A stretch of 64,000 nucleotides of DNA from Notospermus geniculatus (Eukaryota > Nemertea > Pilidiophora > Heteronemertea > Lineidae). Under the pieces are notes generated by a model. It had not been told where the DNA came from. It did not search any database and saw nothing but the letters and a program-made list of their open reading frames with translations. The translations under genes and the position numbers were made by a program. Each line of letters begins with the position of its first letter. The stretch's first letter is position 1. The stretch spans positions 116,906-180,905 of the forward strand of contig NMRB01000418.1 in assembly GCA_002633025.1 (NCBI GenBank), read 5' to 3'. Positions 1 through 11,800 of the stretch are shown here, one piece after another.

Positions 1-2509
1 CAGCCTCTGCATTATAAAGTGCATACTTTATAGATGCTGATGAGAGATCGGGCATGAAGGTAGGCAGAGAGTTGGCCAATTTCTTCAGGTCATTAACATC
101 AACACTACATCAACTGCATCCCTCTTTATGTAAAATGATGAACCCTGCCTCACCCCAAAGAAAATGATGATCTCAATCGAAGTACAAAACACTCCCAAAC
201 CTTTAAACACATTCAATTTGACAAGTTTATGGAAATAACTGATAATTCATGGACGGCTTTCTGACTCCCTGGAGTCTGCTGACTTCACCAGAACAAAAGG
301 AAGTGGCAGCATTGCAGGTCACAAATAGCAGAACAAACACACATCATGACACTGCCACCCTTGTGCAAACTTGTCCAGATTATAATAGGTTTCTGGGAGC
401 CTGCTGATGGATGGTACAGTCTCCCGAGAGGATGAAAAACCAACAAATGGTGCACAGAGCATGAAGGATGCAGTCACTGGACTGCATGATGCATGGCAGC
501 ATAATCCAGACTGATGGACTAGACATCCGTAACTGCTGTCATGGCTGTTGTGCTGATGATCTATATACGCATCCTGGACAACGAGCAGGTAATAGTCAAA
601 TGCTGGCAAGGAAACCATCAAGGTACACATGTACATCAAGATTTACCAAGCATGCCAAGGAACCTTCACCAGTTTGAAGGATGTAACCCATCTCTGAAGT
701 AACCCATCTCTGATCATGCAGTCTTCATCATCATCATCATCAGCAGCAGCAGTCGAAGGTAATCCTGTTGACTGTCTTACAACACCAGTAAACTCCTATT
801 CATAAAACTGGCAAAAAACTTTCTTTTTCAAACACCAGCGGCAGCACAGAAGCTTTAGGCACTCTCTCATCCTTTTATTTCATTCCAGTGGTAAAAACCA
901 AGACTTTGATTTCAAAAGCAGTCGCTTCTTTCGGCTAATGTGTACACTGAAAAGGGAGAACTGAAAGTATTGACTTTTTGTCACTTCCAGCATAATTTCC
1001 GAGAGCGTGAATACGGTTGTCAATTTTCTAAAATTAAATCATGGATCGGCTGTTTAATTAAAGGTGAAATCCGATCTCGCGCAATCAAAACAGTCGTTTA
1101 TCTCATGAAGAATAACAGAGATCCTGATGAAAAAATCAATTGGATTGTGGCTTTTTGAATCCAGGGGAAAGTTAAGATGACTAGTTAATCAAAGTCCGTT
1201 ATGCAAGATGAACAAAGGAACCCCATGGTGATGGTGGGACAAATTACAAATGGAAGTCTTCATTCTCCACCTATCTCGTTGGACAAGGCTTTAGATCATT
1301 GGTAAATCTCATACAAAATGCATGACTTGTTCCTTCCAGTTCGTGGACTTGGCTGACCTGAAATATTCATGAAAAGTGCCAACCTGAGGAAGAATATAGG
1401 AACATATTGCCTGATTCCTGCATATGCAATCGGGTATGGGAAAGGCAAAAAATAACAAAACCTGCAATAGCCTGATGCCACTGTCGCCAATAGTGAGATC
1501 TGGTGATTGCAGAGGAAGACATCATCAAAAATTCATGAGTGACACAATTTTTTCACACAATTTTCCTCACTCCAGGGCAAAAACTCTACTCCGTACATAC
1601 AGCAGGCACCCACAGCAGCATACCCGAATCAACAAAAGCTTATTATGCCCCTCGGCACATTTTTAATGTCCTTTCCTGTACTGCAGTTGGCAGCAACTCA
1701 TAATCCTTGTTGGAATTTTCATTAGATTCTGACCCGGAAGGAAGGTCTGAACTTCTGACCTCATATCCTCCACAAAGTCCCATCAGCAAAGTTTAGAATG
1801 AATGGTCCTTTGCATAAATGCCAAAACCAAGACTTTCTTCCCTACAAGCAATAGCCTAATCATGCAACTGCCTTGTTCCATTTGCCAACAACCGCTTTCC
1901 CAAAGTAAACTGGGACTGGGCATCCATGATGCATCATGCCAGCAGTTGTCTCTGCCACAATTACCGGTAAGGCACGAGTTCTCAGTACACAAATCATGCA
2001 GCATGGAACCTAATAAGATTTGTATTACATTCAAAGATCATGCTGTACCAGGTCCACCCTCACAGCCTCTTTTCTACCAGGTTGCCATCCAACATCATCC
2101 TCGTGGCACAAAATCAGGTTTTCTTGAATAGGATCAATACCTGCCCTGTCAGGACCAACAAGGGTAGACCAATTGCCGCCTGCTTTAAGATGCGCTTGTT
2201 CGGAATCAGATTTTCCTGTCTGAATTCGTGAGGTTTATAGGTAATCAATGAGACAGAGAGAGCTTTTATTGCATTTGAAATCATATCTTTATAGTACAGA
2301 GGATTTACATGGTCATAGATTTGCTGAATGTGACATGGTAGCAGAACAATATTGGTGACAGTATGTTGGCTGATTTACCATCTTTTACTTGTGGAATACA
2401 CTGAATCTTTCACTTCATCTGTAGAGATCCTCATGATTCATGACCAGAGGTAACTTCATGACAGGAATTTTGGAGAAACTCCCAAAGCTTTCAAATCCAC
2501 ACGATGTCC

Positions 2510-2598
2510 CACCCTCCCACAGCAGGGCTTTGGTCTCGTTCCTCTTCATACAAGACGACGAAGAGGACCGAGGTAAAAACCCCTGCTGTGGGAGGATG
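2510..2598. mobile_element. Short foldback element with 9-bp flanking repeats
   Basis: The ends are inverted copies, CACCCTCCCACAGCAGGG on the left and its complement with one mismatch on the right. The stem continues inward through GTCTCGTTCCTCTTC and a matching arm. ACGATGTCC flanks both ends directly (2501-2509 and 2599-2607) and looks like a 9-bp target-site duplication. A 9-bp duplication suggests a Mutator-like MITE, but 89 bp carries no coding evidence. Confidence 0.6.
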
Positions 2599-3558
2599 AC
2601 GATGTCCAAGAAACATGGCAATAAGGTTCCTCCAAAATCGTATAGCATTACACATCTCCAATGGCGAATGTACTTTATGTAGATCCCTCTGTCTCGGATC
2701 AAAAGCAACCCCAGTCAATGTCCTTCTCATTTGATCTTCAACAAGGACCCCTTCAGATGGCTTCAAGGTTGCACCTCTTCATTCTTCACAGAACTGATTG
2801 TTCAGAATCTCTACATCAATGCGTTGAACATTCAAGGTCAAAAGCCATATCTATCAAAGTTCACATGAATAGAGTGTGACATTTTGGGATGCACCATCCA
2901 CAATACACAGTAAATCTTGCTTTGTGCCATCAAGGTACCCCCGGCCAAAATGGCCCGCCATAAACCGACCAGAGTGAGTAGAACTGCATGGTTTCTCTTC
3001 TCAACATCCACAAAGGTATCCGCACGGATCCAATTGTCAGTATGAGGGAAAGTACAGCAACTTCTGATGACTGGGCCATTACCATAGAGAGTACTTGGAC
3101 TTCACTGTAGAGGAACCCACATCACTTTGTGTGACATGTTGGGGACACCAGCTCCTTGATGAACTCATGTCTACTTCAGACATGTCAGATCAGCTAAGTT
3201 GCTTGGGACGCAGAGTATGAGTTGGACAAGTTAGACATTGATGTCAAGAGAGACAATTGACAGCCTTCTGACATGAGTCATGCTCGAAATGATTATGAAA
3301 GAACCAGTGTTTTTACAGAGTTTGGAAGCAGTCTCTGGTCAGGTTACAGACCAAACATTGCACAATTGGGTATAAGCTCCTACAAAGTGATGGGCATTCA
3401 GCATCTATCACATTATTGGTTTAGAGACAGATGCTGTGTCTCCAAAATCAAACTCGCTGTACAAACTGATGACAAATGCAAAATGGTCTCAACATGCCCT
3501 GGAGATATTTAGGTACAAACCACGACCAGATAAATTTGTACTCATTGGAATATTAATT

Positions 3559-3916
3559 CAGGGTTATATCTAGGATTTCAGGTGCAAACTTTGTGAAAAG
3601 GGCACTTCAACCTAGAAAAGGGCACTTTTTATTCGCGACATTTCTACTAACGGAATTTGAGAGGCTTGTCAGTTAAAAATGTCTTTATAACTCCAGTCAA
3701 CAGCCAATTTAAGGCAGTTTCTAAGGTGATACGACCAAAAGGGACCATGGCAGAGGGTCTGGGAGGTACTAAAACCTAAAAAAAAAAAAAAAAAATTTTT
3801 TTTTTTTTTTTTTTAGGGGCAGGGCGGCGCCCTAGGGGGTTAAAAAAGGGCTCAGCGGCGCCCCCTTTCGGCGGCACGGCGTACCGCCGCTCTAAAATGG
3901 CCTAGATATAACCCTG
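3559..3916. mobile_element. TIR transposon (MITE-like), 358 bp
   Basis: The 16-bp perfect terminal inverted repeats are CAGGGTTATATCTAGG at the left and CCTAGATATAACCCTG at the right. TAATT sits directly outside both ends (3554-3558 and 3917-3921), a likely target-site duplication. The interior holds an A-run/T-run palindrome near 3778-3814, two 'gaaaagggcact' motifs and a GC-rich end. No transposase frame is present, so it is non-autonomous. The superfamily is uncertain. Confidence 0.65.
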
Positions 3917-5929
3917 TAATTATGTGGTGCAGTCAGTTAGAATACAACACAGGGTCTCTAATTACGCCAAATGAGGAACAATTAGGGACCTAATGGATTA
4001 TGTGGAAGGATTAACGCATGAGCCTTTTTTATTCAAGTTTCTTCCAGAATAGGATATTTGCTGAATAGAGTCCATGGGATGCCACAAATCTCCACGAACA
4101 CCAATAGGTTTTGACAGAAAGTGTCACCACTGGGCTTATCCTGGTATTTCCTCAGGGAGGGCTAGAAAGCAATTTTTATTTTCATTTCAGTATTGACGGA
4201 TTAGGGAGCCAGTTCTGTAGGCCTATCAATACTTATCCTACAGACAACCAACGCCAACCATTGGAGAAGATCAGTTCATACAATCAAAATACCTCATGGC
4301 AATCCTGTGCGTGTTTGTTAATCAATCCCAAGTCTATGCCAGTGCTGACTAAATGCAAGATACGTTACAAGAAAAACCTGTTCGAACTTAAACTCAGGAG
4401 GTAGGAAGAAGATGTACACATTTCCGGAGAAGCTACATGAGATAGACATCACCTTCCTGATATCTGTCTGGGAATGGCACATAGGCTAAAAAAAAGTGAA
4501 AAAACCTTGTCCTCCAATGGGTAAAGTACTGTGACCTAAAGTGATAAATGTCCACAGAGATAAAGCAATTGCTATGTGTATGGGCTTCCAACAGAAGCAA
4601 ATTCCCTGGTTGACCTTAGGCCTCGGCCATTCACTCGTAAACTCATAATACTGGTAAGACTGATTTGACAAATTTTGATGGACAGGAACACCCCCCAGCA
4701 ATGCTCAAGCCGGATGATTATCAACAGACACAATAGGCCTATGACAATTGCTGTGCCAAGAAATGATATTAATGAAAGTGGCAGCTTTGTCATCCAAGGA
4801 CATTGGTGTCGTCTTATACGATTTGATGGGTGGTTAAAGCTTGAAGTGGATTGCTTTAGAAAATACCTATTGATGTGTCAATTCTCGATAATTTTCATTA
4901 GAATGTTATACTTCCGTTCATAAAAAGCAATTTGGTCCGGGCGTCCTATCTTCATAGCCCGCATAATCCTTCTAAACGGAAACTATTTTCACACCTTTGG
5001 AGACATTTTGAATTCATTTCAATTGAGGTTAATGCAGGCTGCTTAATTCACAATCAGTATTATAGATTTTCGTGTCTGTCTATGATTAGCCTAAATTTCT
5101 TGCCATGGGGGACGATAACCTTCTTGTTGTCATTTGTATTTCCCTTGAATTCTTTCTCCTTTTCTTGCATGTTTGAAGACTTCCTGCAGGTTTGCTGACC
5201 TAAATGAAGACAATGGCACTTCACATTACATGTCGATTAGACATTAATTCAACCACCTCTGCCCTGATCCAATTAATCATCAATCACTCCCACCCTCTTA
5301 ATTTTCAATTCATATTTCATGATATATCAGGAAAGGTTCTATCATGCACAGAAAGGAAAGAAACTCACCCAGCTTAGCCCAGAGAGGTGAACTGGGGATA
5401 CCATAGAAATGGCCACCAGAGAAAAAAGGTGTAATTTGCTGCATTGCATTGCATCTCTTGGGCGAGTCCCATGAGCTGTGCTCCAGTATGCATCATTCAT
5501 GACTCATGCAGATCTCGATTGATTAGGGACTGAGGAAAAAGACCCTTAATGCCATGAATGCGGATACAGGGTAATACCACTGGGAAAAAGACACTGATAA
5601 AGGAAAAAATCAAGAGATGATCCAACACGATAGCCTATCACTCAAGATAATCGCAATTTACACCAAAAATGGCAGAAAATCTCAGATGTAAATCTGCAGT
5701 TTTTCATATTTTTTATCCACGTGGATGGACGTTAGCCCCAAGACAATGGCCATAACAGTCACTAGCTGCGGAACAGAATGTTGATGAAGTTTTAGATTGG
5801 ATTTATTGCCATCTACAGCACTTTATGGTGAATCTGAGCGGTGTCTAGGTGGCGGATATGAGTTTTTCCTGATGAGAACACATTCTGGTTGGTGATGTCC
5901 AAAGTAGTCCTGGATCAAGTTGTCCTGAG

Positions 5930-6135
5930 ACCTGGGCCAGTGAACCAAGCAAGCTGCCTATAGAGATCTGGGCCAGTGGGCCAAGTTTTTCAGAAACCTG
6001 GGCCACTGGACCAAGTTATCCAGAGGCTGGGGCCAGTGGAACCAAGGTTTCCAGAGACCTGGACCAAATTATCCAGAGACCTGGGCTGGCAGGGGATAAA
6101 GTTGTCCAGAGACCTGGGCCAGTAAACCAAGGTCC
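5930..6135. repeat. Diverged minisatellite (CAGAGACCTGGGCCAGTG units)
   Basis: Roughly 35-bp units built on the motif GAGACCTGGGCCAGTG-AACCAAG recur about six times with substitutions and small indels. Nothing suggests it is coding. Confidence 0.6.
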
Positions 6136-7901
6136 GAGGAAGAGTGAAACATCATACCTTTGGACTGCTTCCATTTCATCAGTGTTCAGCATCAGCTCAA
6201 GCAGCTGCTGAGCACCATATTCCTGTCTTGATGAAATATTTATTCCTTGATAATGATTTCGAACATTAGGATGACAAACGACCTCATATCATCGGTGTTG
6301 ATGACTGGGTCCAGGAGATTGTCATTTTATGGGTCGGCAGGGGAAGGAGTCAGTTATTTGAAGAGGAGGAACATTTTTATGGTTGGAATGTCTGTTTTAT
6401 GGGATGAGGTACTGTGCTGGTTGTGGTGACCCATCAACGACCAGTATATGGCCTCAATTACCAACCATGTAAATATGCTTGAGGGGAAATGCATTTGGAG
6501 ATAGGATGAAAACTTTGACATGTGGCATGATCTGCATGGCTTTCATTACAAGATAACGTATTTTCTGTTCTCTTATCAACTGCTCCTTTAGGTAGTCACA
6601 GATGGGCTCTTAACTGTAATTTTAGTTGGCCTGAGGGATTTTTTATTTGATCTTTCAAAACAGCACTTCGATCACTGCACGCTGCACTGTGTGATAACAG
6701 GCAATGACTGAAAATTTCGCAGGCTCATGTTGCATCCCAAACCCATCCAAGTGACTTTCTAGGTAGGAAAATAACAGAAAGGAGCCTTCTAACTCAACTG
6801 AGACAGGTGACTCTCTAGCTAAGAAAGCAATAGCAAGGGCCTCTCACACTCAGATTAGGGCTCAAACATGTATTTATAAATCATCGTTGATATGATTGCA
6901 AATGGCTTGAAAATGCCATGATTTTTCTCAACTCTGGCTGGAAAGGAATGCCTGGTAGATTCAATACCAGTTCTATTCTTTTGTGATAAACGCCATAGGC
7001 CTATGGGGCGTATACAGTGCTGATTGAGAGAATGAGACAGATGGTACAGTGGCATGCATGGTGAAGGCAATTGCCATGGCAACCACAACAATTATTAGTA
7101 ACACTTTTATGAAAATAGGCCTCAATATACATCAGAGTAAAACAGCATACCGTAACTCACGGTTGAGTCTGAAATACATGTAAGAGATGAGACACATGCA
7201 GATTTGAATAGAAAAGTGTTGTCACTGCATGACCTCACAGAATTTTAGTGTTGGTAATAGCTAGGGTAGGCGTTCACTTTCAGAAGGTAGGGGAGTCCTC
7301 CAAATTTCCAAAGCTATTTTCCATGACTCATCGTTATATTATAAAAAGCTGTCTCATTCAACAATGGCATGATCAAGTGGTACACATCTCAGCAAGTGCT
7401 ACATCCTGTATAATTTGTCTATGAATTCCATGGTTATATTTGTTCAATGATTTTATAATGTGATGGCACGATGAACTGTAAAAGTCATCACAAATTGTCT
7501 GACGGTTCCAATGAGGAGATCGAGTGCAACTGAAGGTAGCTGGTCACAAGACAGGCTTGTCTCTTCTGTAGGAGGAAATCCAGGATATCAATATGGCCTC
7601 CCTATCTGTGCAAACACACTTTTGCCTTTATTTGATGATTTCCGGCATGTTTGTATGGACAAGGCTAAAACAGATGACGCCATGATGTCAATGTAGAAAT
7701 ATTTCCAGAGTGGATAGCATGTTCATGATATTTGCAAATTGGTCGCATGACAAGGATATACTCTGCCAAAATTCTTGGAAATGTCCAGCTATTGTCTTGT
7801 ACTAATTCCCCTCAGACAAAGCAGTGGGGGAAATCTTCACCTTGACAAGAACTCAGAGGGTTCACACGTCCTCTAAGAAATTTCTGCCAAAAGTAATTCT
7901 T

Positions 7902-8172
7902 NNNNNNNNNNNNNNNNNNNNNNNNNNNNNNNNNNNNNNNNNNNNNNNNNNNNNNNNNNNNNNNNNNNNNNNNNNNNNNNNNNNNNNNNNNNNNNNNNNN
8001 NNNNNNNNNNNNNNNNNNNNNNNNNNNNNNNNNNNNNNNNNNNNNNNNNNNNNNNNNNNNNNNNNNNNNNNNNNNNNNNNNNNNNNNNNNNNNNNNNNNN
8101 NNNNNNNNNNNNNNNNNNNNNNNNNNNNNNNNNNNNNNNNNNNNNNNNNNNNNNNNNNNNNNNNNNNNNNNN
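7902..8172. other. Assembly gap (271 N)
   Basis: A run of 271 N. The unique flanks show no recognisable coding sequence, so what is missing cannot be inferred. Confidence 0.99.
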
Positions 8173-8292
8173 TTAGAACTGAAATCCTTTATGGGCATTC
8201 AGAGGAAATCTTGTCCCAAAGTGACATTTGATCACTGTATTACTAATTTTGATGTAATACAAATCAATAAATGTTTCTTTCAACTGAAATCT

Positions 8293-8357
8293 GCAGTAGG
8301 ATTGCAAATCTAGAACGCTAGTGGAATCTGTAGGATTGCAAATCTAGAACATTAGTG
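8293..8357. repeat. Two-copy tandem repeat
   Basis: The unit containing GTAGGATTGCAAATCTAGAA is present twice in tandem with small differences (…CGCTAGTGG, then …CATTAGTGG). It lies downstream of the GTF2E1 3' end. Confidence 0.6.
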
Positions 8358-8640
8358 GGAATGGCTTCGATACCTCCCTCATTGCATTTTTCTGAACGCA
8401 ATGACAGGACGCCACAATGGTTGCACAGAATCCAATATAAAGTTTTGTAGAACCCAAGTCTAAGACACTCGCTGGTCTTGGAGATGACTAGGCCTATTGG
8501 GGTAGTTCTTGGTAAACATTTTGAAAATTGAATTGATAGCACTGCTGCTAGAAACACAACCACAGTCAGCATCAGCAAGCCCTGGGCTGTGCCTAATTTT
8601 AGAGAGAAAAACAAATATTCTGTATTTGTAATAAAAACAC

Positions 8641-8646
8641 TTTATT
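8641..8646 (-). terminator. Candidate poly(A) signal for GTF2E1
   Basis: AATAAA on the minus strand about 220 bp past the GTF2E1 stop codon gives a plausible 3' UTR. A second AATAAA at 8845-8840 lies only 20 bp past the stop and is less likely to be the one used. Confidence 0.5.
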
Positions 8647-8864
8647 ACTGCAATCTTTACACAAATGAACACATTTTTTGAGATTTCCAGGCAAAGGCAC
8701 CATGTTGTTTTCTGACCAGACAATGCCAGACCAGTATTCTTTGGAATGTCTGATTGTTTTGTTCAGGGTTACTTCCCAGACTGGAAAGTTTTTCCTGCCA
8801 GCAAAAAAAGAAACTTGTGAGATCATTGGTCGTGAATGTTTTATTTTCTCAACTGTCTCTAGTT

Positions 8865-11800
8865 TCATTCATACATGTCTGCATACATCTCCTGTCCGAG
8901 CTTGATGTAGGCCTCCTTTTCTGCCGGCGTCATCTTCGCCACCATTTCCTCTGAGACTTCGTTGAACGGAACACTCTGGTCCCCAATCGTCACCATAGGA
9001 ACACCATCATCTTCTTCATCAGTTTCCATATTTTCAACTGTGGCTGAAATGACACAAAACAACAGGAGATGACAAAGTGCTTTATGCATCTGTTGCCTTC
9101 AGTATGGTAAGCTCACAGGGACTTGAGGCATGCATTGCAGGGGTGGTGGGTGTTTCTGAGGTCCAATAGCACCCGCACGGACAATGCCCTGACCCCCGAG
9201 TAACATACCCCAATTCTGGGGTGTGTTACCCGGGGGTCAGGGCACTGTATGCGGGAGTGCTATTTGGACTTCGGAAACACCCACCACCCCTGCAACGCAT
9301 GCCTCAAGTCCCTGTGGGTAAGCTCTCAAACCTTGAGCTCAGTCCTCCTGAAGAAAATCAGGTTTTCTTAGCATTGCTCCCAAGCTTGCACCTCCTGTGT
9401 GTGAGCTTGGAGCGATGCTAAGAAGACTGATTTCTTCAATTTAGATTGAACGGACAGCAATAACTGACGTAACTGCCCAGCCACTGACTACACAGTGGAG
9501 TATTTCGTCTGTTTGCAGCATTCTTCATACATGTATATCAGGGGCAGATCCGGGATTTCCGGAAAGAGGGGGCGCACTGTGTTAGAAACATTGAAATCTC
9601 CGGTGAATTTCAATGATTTGCTCCAAATTTCAGAATTTCATGCTGTACAGATTTGTTGGCCAAACAGAGGTGTGCGGCGGGTGCGCCCCCCTTGGATCCG
9701 CACCTGATAATTATAAGTCCTGGACTGAAATCTAAATCAAAACTGTAATTATCAGTTTATTATCAAACATCCAACTGGGGATGGTATGAAGAAAAAAGTT
9801 TGATCACTGTCCATCATAATCAGATGCATTCAAAAGAAGTCTGCTCAGAAGACTCTGTTGTTGAGAATGCACCTCGTAACCTTGCCAAAGATGACACCCC
9901 ATGTAGAAACACCATCAGCAACACAATGGGTGATGATTTCAGTACAGCTTCGCCTGTTACCGATGACAATAAAGAACCAACAGTGGTATTCTTCAAGCGG
10001 GCAGCTACAATTATCATAACTATCAAAATTGTCCAAATATTTGACCCATCCATCAGGTTTGTCAATACAGATGGCCACAGCAGCAATCAGATTCCTCGGG
10101 ACTGCACCGGACATGGCAAACTATAGATTACATGTACATCCCATACAATTGTGAAAATTAATTGGCAATTACTCGCAGGGATAGCAAAGAAAGTGAATCT
10201 AATGAAAGCTTGATGATCTACAAGTATGGAATTCCTAAACCTGTATGGGATTCCTAAAGTGGGACCACTCCGCTGACATCAGGTTTGAGCCTCAGCATCA
10301 CTGACATGACTGAGGCTTAAACTAGAAAGATGCCAGACAGTTCTGACAAGCTTTCTTAATGAGAAGACACAGCGACTTTGCATGAAAACATCTGTAACTA
10401 TTGTGTACCAACACAATAGAATCATTCCAATGATCCCACAATGCTGTAAAAACTTCATCATCAATGTTTTCACAGTTTGCTTCAATCAAGAGGCATTGAC
10501 CACCACAAAGGATGAGAATATCTGGCATGACAAATTGCCCACCTCCACCGGCTATGACTGTGCTACGGTATGTTTTGAGAAATAACCATGATGGGTGGTG
10601 GGTGTAAAAGAGAGGTGCCCACAAGTCTACTTTGTTCTGGTCCATATCAAAGGATAATACTGTAATCAGAGTTTTTGCCAAAAAAACTGATTGTCTGATC
10701 ATTCTTTGCACAAAATGAGATGGTCCAACTGATGGGCTACATTGAAAAATCACAGCCATCACAACTTCGCGGTGTTTTTTTATCTGCTTGGTAAAAAAGT
10801 GGGATATCGTATCCCCTCTGGATATTTCTGTTCAAATCAAAAGATTTTCCATCAAATAAACAATGCCCAAATCAGGAACCAAATTTCAAACCAGCCCAAT
10901 ACATTTACCGGCACCAGTAAGGATTTTGTATTGTTCTTGAAAATGGAGGCCATTGATTGGTGAATATGTTCAAATAATGATCTTCACAGATGAAATGATG
11001 GAATATGGCATGAATTTCATATTTTATGATGATATATCGCTGGGATTATCACCTCTGTCTCATTACTTGTGACAAGGGCAGGTAACTTACGGCTCTAAAA
11101 CATCCGACTCCACTAATGAGACACATTTATCAAAGTGGTGTCGAAATGTGCAAATCACCATGAGATGCAGTGGTAACATTAGGTCTGGTAACAAGCAGGC
11201 CGTCTTGCAGAAGGCATTGGTGCTACCTTTGCAGAGAAAGCTGCAGCGAGACAAAGTGTCGGAGCTGCATAACTATGACCTGAACCAGCAAGAATTCACT
11301 GGATGAGTGGCCATGCACTCACAACTTTGTTTGTCCACTCCCCATGTATTTCATGATAGAAAAACATCTGAGACTGGTGGGAGCCGATTGTGTCTTATAG
11401 ACATGGCAGACCGACATGACTGAAATCCCAAGTTTGACTAATTTCCTTTTGCCAGAGCGTAAGCAAACAACACAGTACCATCAGTGCCTAAAAACCAGTG
11501 GAAGCCTGTTTATTTAAGTCATCAAATCATGTTTCAGCAAGGCATCCATGGTACACTGTACCTCCCTTGAATTTACTGTGTATTATGACAGGGCCGTCGT
11601 CATGGGGGAAATAAAATTCACAAATCTCATGTCATCTAGAGTGCATTGGCTAAGGTGGGTCTTCCGTGTCGCCATCTATCTGGCAAATCAACAACCAACA
11701 AAGTCTTACTGACAACAATCCCATTTCCCACACATTATACAATAGAGAAATGGGGAAACTGTGAGTGGGATTTGATCAGGAAAAACGGATTTCGCAATGA

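Larger units (their letters stand above)
1..7901. other. No gene recognised (left flank)
   Basis: I see no protein family and no chain of exons with matching phases on either strand. The open frames are all about 130 codons or fewer and look random. Contents I can name are a foldback element at 2510-2598, a TIR element at 3559-3916 and a diverged minisatellite at 5930-6135, listed separately. This could be intergenic DNA or part of a very long intron or untranslated region. Absence of a gene is an inference from inspection only. Confidence 0.5.

Noticed and set aside
4111-4404. 97-codon plus-strand open frame
   Set aside because: No recognisable motif, no supporting splice sites, and AT-rich random composition.
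10322-10762. 146-codon minus-strand frame in the GTF2E1 intron
   Set aside because: No family resemblance, no homology signs and not needed for the TFIIE-alpha reading frame, which joins in phase without it.
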